DNA of 64,000 nt from a virus. The notes under the pieces are model-generated. The model worked only from the letters and a program-made list of their open reading frames with translations. It did not search any database and was not told the DNA's origin. A program made the position numbers and the translations under genes. The DNA lies in IMG/VR virus record IMGVR_UViG_3300025141_000016, positions 186,001-250,000 of that record; one strand, given 5' to 3'. Of the stretch, positions 49,565-58,823 are shown piece by piece; position 1 is the first letter of the stretch, and the number at the start of each line of letters is the position of its first letter.

Positions 49565-50578
49565 ATGTCCGAACTTCACCTGTATGACTTCGACGGAACA
49601 CTGTTCCGAAGTCCCCATGAGCCTGCGGTGTGGGATGGTCAGTGGTGGAACGACGTGCGCTCCCTGATCCCCCCGTGTGTCCCACAGAAGCCGGGGGCTG
49701 ATTGGTGGGTCAACCAAACTGTCAGCAGTGCCAAGCAGTCGATCTCCGACCCAGACGTGTTTGCCATGATGATCACAGGGAGGAATGCAAACTCGGGTCT
49801 TCGGTTCCGGGTGCCAGAACTCCTCAAACAGCGAGGGCTCAACTTCGATGAGGTCCATCTGACCCCCGTTAGCAGCACCCTGGGGTACAAGAAGAAGCTG
49901 CTGGGGAATACGTTGGGGCGGTATCCCCTCATCGACACCGTGCGGATGTGGGACGACAGACCCTCACACCTCCGAGCCTTCGCGCAGGTTGCGGAGAAGA
50001 TGGGGATTGACCCCGAAAACATCCATGCCACCCAGGTCCGGGCCAAGTCCAAAGACCCCGAGTGCGAAGAAGACAGCCCAGCAGGGGGTGGTTTCCTGTC
50101 AGACCCCCCTCCAATCGGAGACGTGTGCCGATATGTAGGGGTTTTTCTTGATGCTTCTTCCAAGGCAGCCCTGTCACATGCGTTCCCTTTTGCCCACAAC
50201 AAGATCAAGAACGACCATGTGACCCTCTGCCTTGGCCCCGCTCTTGGGGGAAACATAGCGGAGGGTGCCCTCGATCTCCTGGGAACGAAGGTACGCATGA
50301 AGGTGATTGGCTACGCCGAGGATGAGGATGGGCAAGCAGTAGTGGTTTCTGTTCCCCCCGGACTCATCTCGGACGCTTCCAGAATCCCTCATGTCACCTT
50401 GTCCATCTCGGACTCGGTGCAGTCCAAGTACAGCAACACTCTCCTCCGCAAAGGGTGGGAGCGTGTTCGCGGCCCCGCCATCAGTGGGGTGATTGATATG
50501 TTTCCGCGCTCCATGCGAAGGCAAGCAAGTGCAGTTCGGGTAGCCTTCCTGCATTCTCGCTTGGGCCGTAGCGGGTAG
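49565..50578 (+). CDS. HAD phosphatase plus 2H phosphodiesterase RNA-repair-like protein
   Basis: A 337-residue protein with two halves. Residues 1-165 are a HAD-type domain: DFDGT with D8 and D10, TGR at 71-73, WDDR at 129-132. Residues 185-337 carry two HxTx motifs, HVTL at 218-221 and HVTL at 276-279, the signature of 2H (LigT-like) phosphodiesterases. The pairing is that of the so-called Swiss-army-knife RNA repair proteins, which heal RNA ends left by anticodon nucleases. This fits defence against host tRNA cleavage. Expression is from its own upstream region. Confidence 0.75.
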   Translation: MSELHLYDFDGTLFRSPHEPAVWDGQWWNDVRSLIPPCVPQKPGADWWVNQTVSSAKQSISDPDVFAMMITGRNANSGLRFRVPELLKQRGLNFDEVHLTPVSSTLGYKKKLLGNTLGRYPLIDTVRMWDDRPSHLRAFAQVAEKMGIDPENIHATQVRAKSKDPECEEDSPAGGGFLSDPPPIGDVCRYVGVFLDASSKAALSHAFPFAHNKIKNDHVTLCLGPALGGNIAEGALDLLGTKVRMKVIGYAEDEDGQAVVVSVPPGLISDASRIPHVTLSISDSVQSKYSNTLLRKGWERVRGPAISGVIDMFPRSMRRQASAVRVAFLHSRLGRSG

Positions 50579-50588
50579 CCTCTCTATC
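50574..50588 (+). promoter_or_regulatory. Class-2 promoter motif before gene 50617
   Basis: GGTAG-CCTC-TCTATC, 29 bases before ATG 50617; CCTCTCTA can pair with TAGAGG further down, forming a leader hairpin. Confidence 0.6.
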
Positions 50589-50616
50589 AAGGCTCCCACC
50601 GTAGAGGTATTCGTTT

Positions 50617-51942
50617 ATGGCCCATGACGACGATGCAAAGAAAACCAGTGAGACTCCGTTTTCTCTGACGCAGAACCCCGCTCCGAACCCTGTGACGGGG
50701 TTGGCGTACAAGACCCAGAAACGGGATCTTGTAGAGAAGATCCTGGCGACGTTCCGGTCTGTGCTGCCGAGCAACTATGTCGCACAGGTCAATGGCCCCT
50801 GGTACTCGTTGCAGTTTCAGGCGATGGCCGAGCAGTTGGCCGAGATCCAAATCTTGGGGACCGAGGTCTACAAAGACTCTGATTGGGACTTCACGCGCAC
50901 AGACTTCTTGTGGCAAGTGCTGGGGTCACTCGTTTTTCCAGGGGCGACTGACCGCTCGGGCATCCCGGCCATCGACGGGGACACCGCCTATCGGCAGTTC
51001 CTACATAAGATGGTGTTGTTTCTGTTGGACGGAGCCACCAAAGCCAGCCTGGAAAGAGGGTTAGAGGCCCTTGATCCCGATGTGGTGGCCACCATCACCG
51101 AGAGGTATCTGGAGTCCCCCCCTCGTGATGAAGATGGGGCCTTCACCATTGATGACCAGTTCGTCATCGACGTTTTCATCGAGGGGGCAGCACCCAACAC
51201 CTTCCCTGCTGACCCCTTCGTTCTCCAGCAGAACGCGGAACTGGTGCTGGCAGCCTTGAAGCCAGCGCACGTCATCTATTCGTACTCCTACTTGTTCCGC
51301 GATGCCTTCGACAAGATCGCGGATGACAGTGGGGGCCTTTCCCTTGATCTCGACTCCTATTACTACGCCGACCTGCGGAAGTGGTGTCTGGGTGCCCAGC
51401 GCATCACCGGATCCGGGGACACCCTCACCAACCGGATGCACTTTTCGGACCCCACCAAGTCCTTCCAGAACGTCCGGGCTGGGGCAATCCTCACCTTATC
51501 CGCTGGTGCTAACAAGGGTCGCTATCGGGTGGTGTCAAAGAGGGTTCTCCTGGGGGGCATCGACCCAACATCAGTGACCTACACCCTCTCCACGTCCCTT
51601 GTTCTCACAGGGACTCTGACCGCTCCTGGCGTGGATACGGTGACATTGAGCGCGGCCCCTGATTGGAGCCTCATCCCAGTGGACACCACCATCACCATTG
51701 GAAGTGGGATCAACGCTGGGACGTATCGCTTGGACACAGTGCTGGGGCCAACGGGAGGACCAGTGGGAACTGTTGGGATCAGTGGCGCACAGGTGCGCCT
51801 GTCCCCCAGCATCCTTCAGGTGGAACGCCGAATGTTGAGCACGTTGAATGCTCAAGCCTATGAGGTCGGTGTGGATCGACTCGGGGTACAACTCCCCCAC
51901 GTTGTTGCTGGTGAGAACGTCTCCACCCAGTTCCTTTTGTGA
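50617..51942 (+). CDS. Probable virion structural protein (tail/baseplate-like)
   Basis: A 441-residue protein. The N-terminal half is alpha-helical (LAEIQILGTEVYKDSDWDFT, then FLWQVLGSLVFP), and the C-terminal 170 residues are repetitive beta (TLTAPGVDTVTLSAAPDWS). Proteins with this arrangement occur in large phages as tail or baseplate parts. Its class-2 promoter is shared with the following metallopeptidase. No tag. The exact position in the particle is not known. Confidence 0.6.
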   Translation: MAHDDDAKKTSETPFSLTQNPAPNPVTGLAYKTQKRDLVEKILATFRSVLPSNYVAQVNGPWYSLQFQAMAEQLAEIQILGTEVYKDSDWDFTRTDFLWQVLGSLVFPGATDRSGIPAIDGDTAYRQFLHKMVLFLLDGATKASLERGLEALDPDVVATITERYLESPPRDEDGAFTIDDQFVIDVFIEGAAPNTFPADPFVLQQNAELVLAALKPAHVIYSYSYLFRDAFDKIADDSGGLSLDLDSYYYADLRKWCLGAQRITGSGDTLTNRMHFSDPTKSFQNVRAGAILTLSAGANKGRYRVVSKRVLLGGIDPTSVTYTLSTSLVLTGTLTAPGVDTVTLSAAPDWSLIPVDTTITIGSGINAGTYRLDTVLGPTGGPVGTVGISGAQVRLSPSILQVERRMLSTLNAQAYEVGVDRLGVQLPHVVAGENVSTQFLL

Positions 51943-51949
51943 GGCGGCG

Positions 51950-52771
51950 ATGACCCCTTCAAGCCAACGTGTAGCTTCCCGGTGGGCGAAGTCCCAAGCC
52001 AACTGGACGCTGCCCTATCTGGAAAAACTCATCAAGGCAGCCGAGGGTGACCCCACAGGGTGGGGGGAGAGTAGTCCTGCCGCCCGCGTCCTGCGGCAGA
52101 TGATCAAGTCCTCCGGGTTCGGGAACCTTGACCCGTTCCCAGTAGGTGAACTGTGGGACTACTTGACCTCATACGATGTGGACTCCGACGAGATCGCGGT
52201 GTTGAAGAAAGTTCGACCCCCCCGAGCACGGAAAAGGAAGGTAGGTCCGACATTCTACGAAGCACTACGCGCCTTTGAGCAGGCAACGGGGAAACACACG
52301 ACCACATCCCGCATTGACTGGGACAACGACCACCACTTGGCCCCGGCATTGTTGGCGATCACCAAAGCCGTCTCCAAGTTGCCCAAGCGGGCTGCCCGCC
52401 TCTGGCAGTCGGAAGTCAAGGAGGTGATGCTGGTCGGGCGCAACAAGAGCACCGAGGATGCCTCTTGGCGGGCCGGTGGCGTGATGCGTTTAGTGCTCGG
52501 AAAGAGTGGTTTCCACTCTGTGTCCCAAAGCGTTCCCCCCTGGCGCTCCCACATTGTCCATGAACTCGGGCACGCACTGGAGGACAAGTTGAATCTGGTG
52601 GTGACCGCTTGGTCCTCGGACCCCTACGGCCATGAACCATACATTTCGGCATACGCGGACACGAACGCCTCGGAGGACTTTGCCGAGACGTTTCAGGCTT
52701 TGGAGATGGAGCCGAGCCGCCTACGACGAGTAGCCCCTGCCAAGTATGAGGACATGAAGGCTCGCTTTTGA
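51950..52771 (+). CDS. Tag-B zinc metallopeptidase (lethal-factor-like zincin)
   Basis: A 273-residue protein. Tag B is at residues 6-13 (QRVASRWA). A zincin core has HELGH at 204-208 and a possible third ligand in SEDFAETF (E242 or E246), the arrangement of anthrax-lethal-factor-type peptidases. GAGGCGGCG precedes ATG 51950; the longer frame lies inside the previous gene. Tag plus peptidase makes it a compact single-domain version of the giant chains. Confidence 0.75.
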   Translation: MTPSSQRVASRWAKSQANWTLPYLEKLIKAAEGDPTGWGESSPAARVLRQMIKSSGFGNLDPFPVGELWDYLTSYDVDSDEIAVLKKVRPPRARKRKVGPTFYEALRAFEQATGKHTTTSRIDWDNDHHLAPALLAITKAVSKLPKRAARLWQSEVKEVMLVGRNKSTEDASWRAGGVMRLVLGKSGFHSVSQSVPPWRSHIVHELGHALEDKLNLVVTAWSSDPYGHEPYISAYADTNASEDFAETFQALEMEPSRLRRVAPAKYEDMKARF

Positions 52772-52778
52772 GGGGTGC

Positions 52779-52793
52779 GGTAAGTCCTCTATT
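52779..52793 (+). promoter_or_regulatory. Class-2 promoter motif before gene 52824
   Basis: GGTAA-GTCC-TCTATT, 31 bases before ATG 52824; CCTCTA and TAGAGG flank the leader as a hairpin. Confidence 0.5.
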
Positions 52794-52823
52794 GATTGGT
52801 GTGGCGTAGAGGAGACTTCTCGT

Positions 52824-53201
52824 ATGTCTGACCAACCCAGTACCCGGCGAGTGGCCCGTGCGTTCCAAGCGGCACGAAACACCCGCCGCCTCAAAGAAGC
52901 CCTGGAGGCATACCTCCACTCCATCCAAATCGAATCCGAGCAGATGATGGATGACCCCAAGTGGGGGAAGGGGGGCAAGTATGACCCCGTAGCGGATGCC
53001 GGTGTTTGGATCGGGGACCGGGCCAAGGACGAAGCGGGGGCCGATGTGGTGCTCCACTTTGATGGGGCTGGGTATGACTATTTCTACTACGGGTCACGCA
53101 TGGCTGAACCTCACCGCAAGGCGGTGAGGGCCATCGCCAAGAAGCTGGGCTACGAGATGGAAGACAACACCAACTGGAACATCGGCTTCTACCCGAGATA
53201 A
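52824..53201 (+). CDS. Tag-B-like small protein
   Basis: A 125-residue protein beginning with a tag-B variant (TRRVARAFQAAR). The remainder is a compact alpha/beta domain (DVVLHFDGAGYDYFYYGSRM) with no recognised family. It has its own class-2 promoter. Probably another small packaged protein. Confidence 0.6.
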   Translation: MSDQPSTRRVARAFQAARNTRRLKEALEAYLHSIQIESEQMMDDPKWGKGGKYDPVADAGVWIGDRAKDEAGADVVLHFDGAGYDYFYYGSRMAEPHRKAVRAIAKKLGYEMEDNTNWNIGFYPR

Positions 53202-53219
53202 CCGCTAAAGGAGAGGCCA

Positions 53220-53267
53220 ATGCCCACCAACGACGGACCTACGCCGAGTCAGATACAGCGGGGGTAG
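53220..53267 (+). CDS. Possible 15-residue micro-ORF
   Basis: MPTNDGPTPSQIQRG with a perfect AAAGGAGAGG ribosome binding site, overlapping the end of the opposite-strand gene. May be a truncated remnant of a gene downstream of 53201. Confidence 0.25.
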   Translation: MPTNDGPTPSQIQRG

Positions 53268-53631
53268 CCAGCGCACCCACCCGAACCAGAACTTCCTCAC
53301 ACGCCGCATCTATGAAGGTGTCGGTCATCCGAAGTAGTCGTAGTCGGACTCGTTCGGCCAAGTCCTTCCGGTCCAGGGGCTCTGCGGATCCATTCTCCCG
53401 CTCGGAAATCGTGACGAGAGCCAAGAGATAGGCTTCATGCCGAAGCATCTCCACGAACAGAGAATGACCTGCTTGGGCCAGACCCCCAGAGGGCCACCCC
53501 CCCATCACTTCTGCATCAGTGTCCGAGGCTGGGCGATGTGAGGTCTGGAGGGAACCGTCGTTGAGGTTGTGCCTCATCTCCAAGATGAGACGCACGACTT
53601 CCACATCAGCTTCGGGGGTTTTGTTTTCCAT
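53239..53631 (-). CDS. Hypothetical protein
   Basis: A 130-residue, mainly helical acidic protein, AAGGTG before ATG 53631. Not recognised. Last gene of the leftward nucleotide/replication operon. Confidence 0.6.
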   Translation of the reverse strand: MENKTPEADVEVVRLILEMRHNLNDGSLQTSHRPASDTDAEVMGGWPSGGLAQAGHSLFVEMLRHEAYLLALVTISERENGSAEPLDRKDLAERVRLRLLRMTDTFIDAACEEVLVRVGALATPAVSDSA

Positions 53632-53704
53632 GCTGCACCTTACCCGGAGGGGTCGCCTTTCAGACCCCTGTGGCCGCTCGCGCAATCATCACGGACACCG
53701 CTGT

Positions 53705-55735
53705 TTAGGGGGTGCTGGCGTGGGCATCGAAGTCAATCTCGCAGGAACCCCCCATGCAAGCAAGGGTCTGTGCGCCCTGGCCCATGTCCTCTGTCTCGTA
53801 GCGGGAGAGGAGTCCGTAATCGACGGTGGGAAAGTCCTCACTCAACCGTAGGTATTCTTCCTCGGTGATCTTCGTGTAGGGGGCGAGTTCGTAGTTGCCC
53901 CCATCGTAGGGGAGAAACGAGAGGCCGGTCACTTCATCGAAGTGCGTGTAGAGCCAGTTCCCTACCTCGTCCCACTCATGGTCACGAACGTAGACGGTGG
54001 CACTCTGGTTGTGGCCGCGCCGAGAGCACCACGTCTGCATGATGTGAAGGTAGCGTCCAAGCTGTTCCAAAGCAGTCTCATCGTCGCGGGTCATGCACCC
54101 CTTGGGGGCCTTCACGGGGAACTCGACCACCCATGTAGGACATTCATCATCAGGTCCGTCCTTGTATTTCACGTCCTTGTGGACAGGAGCACCCGAGTCG
54201 CGAATGAGGTGGAAGAGAGGATCGGTGGCACTGACCCGCACGCGACGGATGTAGAACGGTGACCACCGTGTGTGGAACCCGCTCGCACAATCCACAGCCT
54301 GTGAACTGTTGCCACTCGGCTTCCCACAGGCCACCGAAGCGGGCATCGGAATGTTGAGGTGAGCCGAGGCTGCGGCAGCAGTTTCCAGGGCCACGCGGTT
54401 GAAGTAGGTCATGGCCTTGGGGTCATTGGACAGGGTGGGGTTGTCACAGTGCCCGGTAATGTCCACTCCCAGGAGCCGGTCCTCATCACAGTGCTTCTTC
54501 CAAGCCGGACGGAGGTACGGGAAGTGGGTGAAGGACGCTTGAATCGCGCCGATCCAAGTAGCCACCTTGACCTTTTCAGCGAAGGAATGAACAGTGTCGT
54601 CGGCTCGCATGACAGCAGCCGAGAGATTGCAGAACTGGCCTCCACCCCCTTCGCCGGTCCAGGGGTCTTCCGCTACCGCGTAGCGGAGTAGGATCTCCCC
54701 ACACGGGTTGGAGCGCATGTCTCCACGGCGTTCTCGACGCTTGGCGCTCGGGATCATGTAAAACCCACGCTCACCGCTGCCGCTGTTCCGTAGGGCGGCC
54801 CACTCTGCATCGAAGGTCTGACGGTCAGGCTTATCGCTCCAGAATGCAGACAGGTTCGCCATGTATCGGTGCTCGGGAAACTTGCCTCGGCTCCAGTCTT
54901 TCGCGTGGCGCATCTCCTCGTCGTCAGGGTCAGAGAAGCAGATGAGAGCAGCACGACGCACACCCCCTGCCTTGACGATCTCTCCGATCATGCAGCAAAT
55001 GTCGCTGACCTCCAACGAGGTCAGGTGTCGGCCCGAGGCCCCGTCGATGACCTCCTGGCAGAACTCCAAGAGAAGACGTAGAGGTTTTGGCCCGGAAGCC
55101 CTGCCCCCTTTCGTCATGCACCGTGAACCTTCAAGTCGGATCAGGGAGTAGTCGAACTCGACCGTATAGCCCTTCCACATGGAGGTGAGTCCGTGGAACA
55201 CCGCGTCGGCCCAACCCTCCGTTGAGTCTGGGATCAGGTACGAGACTGTCTTCCCGTTACGGGGGGCAACCAACGGTAGATTGCTGACGAACTTCCGTTC
55301 GACGGAGTAGCCAACGCCAGTGCCCATCATCAAGATGTAGAGCATCTCCGCGAAGGCCCGCAGGTTGTCCATCGGCAGGAAGGAGCAGTTGTAGATCATC
55401 GTGTTGTCGCGCTCTGCCGCAGGACCAGCCGACCACAATGCCCGCATCGACGGCAGCGTCCCCATCTCCAGCATCCCCTCACGCACTGACTTCAACACCG
55501 CTGATGGAATGTCCCGATTCCGGTCGATGAAATCCACATATCGGTCCACCGCTTCGGGGTAGACCTCACGCCGAGAGTCCTCTTCCCGCCATCGCAGGTA
55601 GGAGCGTGTGATCACGAACTGGGAGAGGGGGTTGGCGAAGGAGAAGGTAGGTTTGAGGTCCGCATGGAAAACCGTCCCCGGAAGCGTCTGTAGGCCATCT
55701 GTATTGTGTGCGGCGGGGGGGCGTGGTTGGTCCAT
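53705..55735 (-). CDS. nrdJ: Class II (adenosylcobalamin) ribonucleotide reductase
   Basis: A 676-residue protein of the monomeric RTPR type, which makes deoxyribonucleotides from ribonucleotides. Key residues: C117 in YNCSF (redox pair), C345 in SNPCGE (thiyl radical cysteine, with the glutamate two residues on), C369 in FCNLS (second redox cysteine), and the C-terminal reducing pair C660/C665 in ACMGGSCE. Typical family length is about 700. It needs vitamin B12 coenzyme and no oxygen, so the host must supply or acquire cobalamin. It is downstream of the clamp-loader genes in one leftward operon. Confidence 0.93.
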   Translation of the reverse strand: MDQPRPPAAHNTDGLQTLPGTVFHADLKPTFSFANPLSQFVITRSYLRWREEDSRREVYPEAVDRYVDFIDRNRDIPSAVLKSVREGMLEMGTLPSMRALWSAGPAAERDNTMIYNCSFLPMDNLRAFAEMLYILMMGTGVGYSVERKFVSNLPLVAPRNGKTVSYLIPDSTEGWADAVFHGLTSMWKGYTVEFDYSLIRLEGSRCMTKGGRASGPKPLRLLLEFCQEVIDGASGRHLTSLEVSDICCMIGEIVKAGGVRRAALICFSDPDDEEMRHAKDWSRGKFPEHRYMANLSAFWSDKPDRQTFDAEWAALRNSGSGERGFYMIPSAKRRERRGDMRSNPCGEILLRYAVAEDPWTGEGGGGQFCNLSAAVMRADDTVHSFAEKVKVATWIGAIQASFTHFPYLRPAWKKHCDEDRLLGVDITGHCDNPTLSNDPKAMTYFNRVALETAAAASAHLNIPMPASVACGKPSGNSSQAVDCASGFHTRWSPFYIRRVRVSATDPLFHLIRDSGAPVHKDVKYKDGPDDECPTWVVEFPVKAPKGCMTRDDETALEQLGRYLHIMQTWCSRRGHNQSATVYVRDHEWDEVGNWLYTHFDEVTGLSFLPYDGGNYELAPYTKITEEEYLRLSEDFPTVDYGLLSRYETEDMGQGAQTLACMGGSCEIDFDAHASTP

Positions 55736-55792
55736 GTGGTTCCTCTCGGCAGAGCGTGGAGATGATAGGGATTCAGTGCATAAGGGTAAGGG

Positions 55793-56794
55793 CTATCGAC
55801 CCGTTACCGAACGGCAACCTTGAAGGAGAGAGGCTACACAAGCCACCCATGGGGCAGGGATGCCTTTGAGTAGCCCTCGGTCGGTGAAGGCAAGATTTCT
55901 TACGAGTTGCTGGAGGGATTTTACCCCCCATTTTCTCGCAGCGGGGATGTGGTCACGACGAACGGCCCATTCGGGCACACCAATGCCGGAGGCGATCCTT
56001 TGCCCATCCCAACCTCGGGCCAGGAGCAGGGACACGCGGAGCCATTGATAAGCCAGATCAGCGGGGCCACCCCGAGCCCGCAATAGGAGCATCGTGGGGT
56101 CAGTGACACTCTTTGCTCGGATCTTGGCGAGGGCTTTCGCAACCCTTACCTCGTCTGCGTTGGCCAATGCTTCCCGTAAGGGTTGCATGTCGGCATCGGG
56201 GGATCCCCGAACGGTAGCGCGTACATGCTCCACTGTGATGGTGGGTGTTCCCTCTGACCTTGCCAGTGCAGATGCCTTGGCCACTTCAAACGCCAACGTC
56301 CCGAGATCGGTGCCCACCGCTTCGACCCAGCGTTCCCCGAGACGTGGATCGATAGCGTTCTTCTGGCCCATCAGACGTGCCGATTCGGCCACCATAAAAC
56401 GACCTGCCAACTTACGTTGGTCCTTACGTTGGGTGGGCCATTTGAAGATGGTCTGGTAAGCCCCGTGGATGGGGGCTGTGGCGGGAAGTTTCTTCTCATC
56501 CACGGCCCCCCTTGCGGTGAGGAGCAAGCATGTCTGGGAAGGCTTCCCCTCGACTTGGACTTTGACCGTCTCGGGGTTCGCGTTCTTGGCCTCGGCTACG
56601 ACAAAGGTGGGGAGTCCAAAGGTTGCCCCCATGGAGAGCGCAGCACAGATTTCATCGTCGTCAGCGGCATGAACCACCTCAAACCCGGCGACATGCGCTC
56701 CGAGTATCGCCTCGCGAACCCAGCGCCGTCGCACAAAAGCATTGTCCCCTCCCACAACCATGGCTGCGGGAGGCTTGGCCCAAGACAGCTTCAC
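55793..56794 (-). CDS. holA: DNA polymerase III delta-like clamp-loader subunit
   Basis: A 333-residue protein with the HolA plan: an N-terminal AAA-like domain without P-loop (VVGGDNAFVRRRWVREAIL), a helical middle and a C-terminal collar domain (LRARGGPADLAYQWLRVSLL). Delta opens the sliding clamp. It overlaps the delta-prime gene upstream by four bases, supporting joint assembly. That a phage encodes its own pair implies a Pol III-type replisome elsewhere in the genome. Confidence 0.75.
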   Translation of the reverse strand: MKLSWAKPPAAMVVGGDNAFVRRRWVREAILGAHVAGFEVVHAADDDEICAALSMGATFGLPTFVVAEAKNANPETVKVQVEGKPSQTCLLLTARGAVDEKKLPATAPIHGAYQTIFKWPTQRKDQRKLAGRFMVAESARLMGQKNAIDPRLGERWVEAVGTDLGTLAFEVAKASALARSEGTPTITVEHVRATVRGSPDADMQPLREALANADEVRVAKALAKIRAKSVTDPTMLLLRARGGPADLAYQWLRVSLLLARGWDGQRIASGIGVPEWAVRRDHIPAARKWGVKSLQQLVRNLAFTDRGLLKGIPAPWVACVASLLQGCRSVTGR

Positions 56795-57405
56795 GGCATG
56801 GCCTCCATCAACGCGGAGGCTGCCACCAAGTGTGATCCCTTGCCGTCGAGGAGAGGGCGGATTGCAACCCAGGCACGCACCATCGCAGCATCTTCCGTGC
56901 CTCGTCTGGCCATGACCTCACTGAACCCCACCAAGAGGCCACCCCACTCTTTCTTGCGGTCATGCAGGATTTCCAGACAAGTAGCTGCGTCCCCTGCTTG
57001 GAACGCATCGAACAATCGCTCGGCGTGCTCATCGAGGAAGGGTGAAGCCCACTTTGCGTCTGGGGGGCACCATCGAGGGAGGGTGCGGGATTGGATGGTG
57101 CCCGTGACCCCGCCCAGGTAGTCAGCCCAGAGAATGACCCCCAGAGGTCCGTCTGCCAGATCCTCCAGGGTCTTCAAGAGAGCGTCGGAAGCCTCGGGGG
57201 TGGCACGGTCGATGGGACCAAGCACTACTACGGGAGGTCGGTCCCCAACCCCAGAGTTCCCAGCCAGTTCCACAACCCGTCGGGAGTCATCCACTTTGAG
57301 CCCATCGTCTCCGATGGGGTCGAGGATCATCCGTCCTGTCTCCCGTGCATGGGAGATGGCGAGCCCTCTGGCGAGGGGTCCATGAAACAAGATCGGAGTG
57401 CTCAT
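56791..57405 (-). CDS. holB: DNA polymerase III delta-prime-like clamp-loader subunit
   Basis: A 204-residue, shortened clamp-loader-type protein. PPVVVLGPIDRATPEASDAL and LLKTLEDLADGPLGVILWAD match the Walker B and sensor region of delta-prime/DnaX (usually DxAxxxxxxAxNALLKTLEEP). The P-loop region is degenerate (FHGPLARG), normal for delta-prime. Only one AAA domain and part of the collar remain, compared with 330 residues in bacteria. Confidence 0.7.
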   Translation of the reverse strand: MSTPILFHGPLARGLAISHARETGRMILDPIGDDGLKVDDSRRVVELAGNSGVGDRPPVVVLGPIDRATPEASDALLKTLEDLADGPLGVILWADYLGGVTGTIQSRTLPRWCPPDAKWASPFLDEHAERLFDAFQAGDAATCLEILHDRKKEWGGLLVGFSEVMARRGTEDAAMVRAWVAIRPLLDGKGSHLVAASALMEAMP

Positions 57406-57587
57406 CAGAACACAATCTGGAAGAGGCGCTTACACGTCAAGCACCGATAGCGGAGGGTCATCGGATTGATGCCCTTGGGGGGCTTGAAGACTTGGATGAG
57501 TTCTGATTGTCGGCCTTCACACGCTGCAACCGCTCGACAAGCGATCCATTCCACCTTGCCTACTACTGGTCCTTTGCGCTGTGCCAT
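57405..57587 (-). CDS. Small cysteine-motif protein
   Basis: A 60-residue basic protein ending RYRCLTCKRLFQIVF, with a further Cys pair near residue 17; likely one zinc knuckle. It overlaps the delta-prime gene by one base. Function unknown. Confidence 0.55.
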   Translation of the reverse strand: MAQRKGPVVGKVEWIACRAVAACEGRQSELIQVFKPPKGINPMTLRYRCLTCKRLFQIVF

Positions 57588-57638
57588 TTGCCATCCTCGT
57601 GAGCACTACTACCCAGATGCGGTGCGGGCCAACCCCCC

Positions 57639-58175
57639 TCAATAGCCCGCGTTTTCAGCTACGACCTGAATGATGCCAGCCATCGCCTCGATGTACTCTT
57701 TTGATGCGTACAAGGGGGATGGCAGTTGGCGGGAGACGCGGGCCATTCCTGCATCGTCTCCCTCGGAGTAGACAACCTCTCCGTCAGGACCGACCACATC
57801 ATTGGGGAGAGGCAACGGCTGACCCCATCCGCCGTCAGGTGAACTCACAACCACCCCATCGGTGACAGTGCGGGGAGAGAACTGCTTTGCCCACTGGAGA
57901 GTCCTCGCGTCAGACATGATGGGAACAACGACGTTCTCCCACTGGGTCCAGTGGACCCATATCGGGAGTGCCGACTCCAACGACTGTAGGGCTGGGGGCA
58001 GTTCCGCCAAAGGGATGACCTTCACCGCCAAGGAAGGAGCAGGTCGCCCGTTATTGGGAAACAACGGGCCAGCAAGACCTGTGGCTAACAGGTAGATGGT
58101 TCCAGGGAGGAGTTCTGCCAGTTCTGTGGCAGAACGGATCGGAGCCCTGCCCTTACGGTAGTCAGCCCTGCCCAT
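57639..58175 (-). CDS. Hypothetical protein, first gene of replication operon
   Basis: A 178-residue protein with an AAGGAGGTTCACC site before ATG 58175 and a class-2 motif 27 bases upstream. Contains strand-rich sequence (GTIYLLATGLAG, SLAVKVIPLAELPPAL). Not recognised. Confidence 0.6.
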   Translation of the reverse strand: MGRADYRKGRAPIRSATELAELLPGTIYLLATGLAGPLFPNNGRPAPSLAVKVIPLAELPPALQSLESALPIWVHWTQWENVVVPIMSDARTLQWAKQFSPRTVTDGVVVSSPDGGWGQPLPLPNDVVGPDGEVVYSEGDDAGMARVSRQLPSPLYASKEYIEAMAGIIQVVAENAGY

Positions 58176-58823
58176 GGTGAACCTCCTTTACAGGAGGGGA
58201 CGATAGACGATCTACGGAACGAAGGCGCAGTTGGACCCGGACAGCGAGTCCGTGATCGGAAAAGCGGAGTGGGATGGATAGGTGTAGGTGTATGGGTGGT
58301 GTTGCTACTACTACGGGAAGGAGTCTTTTGATGAAGGATCGGAGGATCATTATTGAGTGTCTGATTTATTTTGAATCGGTCAACCTAACGGTTTCCCTCT
58401 CCTAAACAGAGTCTATTGAGTCTGTCGTCCCCCTCCTGCGCCAGTGAGGGGGTAGAGGATGCCGAAGGTGAAGGATCCGATTTCCGAGCAGCACGCCTTT
58501 TGACTCCCTCTCTCCTTTCCCGAGGTGAGAGGGGTGGTGTCAAAAGGGCCGAGCGAAGACTGATCCCGAGAACCCGTCCCCTTTACAGGGGGGTGGGTCA
58601 ACCCTTGAAGTTCCGAATGGGAAAGAGCGAGCAAGCGGGGGTGTTCCTTACCCCTCGGGTTTCCCCGATCAAACAACCCAAAGATTCAGTCAAGCACCGA
58701 TCTGGCGACCGGCCTAAATGTCCCGTGAGTTTCTGACACCCCCTCCGAAGAGGGGGACTTACCGGGTAGGGTCTACTCGGATCGGGGGGTCTTCGCAACC
58801 CCCCTTCTCCGGGGAGGGGCGCT
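58176..58823. other. Non-coding region with several hairpins
   Basis: About 650 bases between divergent genes. It holds the class-2 motif for 58175 and a long imperfect hairpin near 58497-58544 (TTTTGAC ... GTCAAAA with inner CTCTC/GAGAG). CCCCCTC-CGAA-GAGGGGG lies near 58738-58756, and GGGGGG-TCTTCGCAA-CCCCCC near 58785-58805. A 106-codon frame crosses it but does not look like protein. Possibly a structured RNA. Confidence 0.4.
58202..58216 (-). promoter_or_regulatory. Class-2 promoter motif before gene 58175
   Basis: Minus strand CGTAG-ATCG-TCTATC, 27 bases before ATG 58175. Confidence 0.5.

Noticed and set aside
58416-58736. A 106-codon rightward gene
   Set aside because: Composition is not protein-like, no ribosome binding site, and it spans several hairpins.
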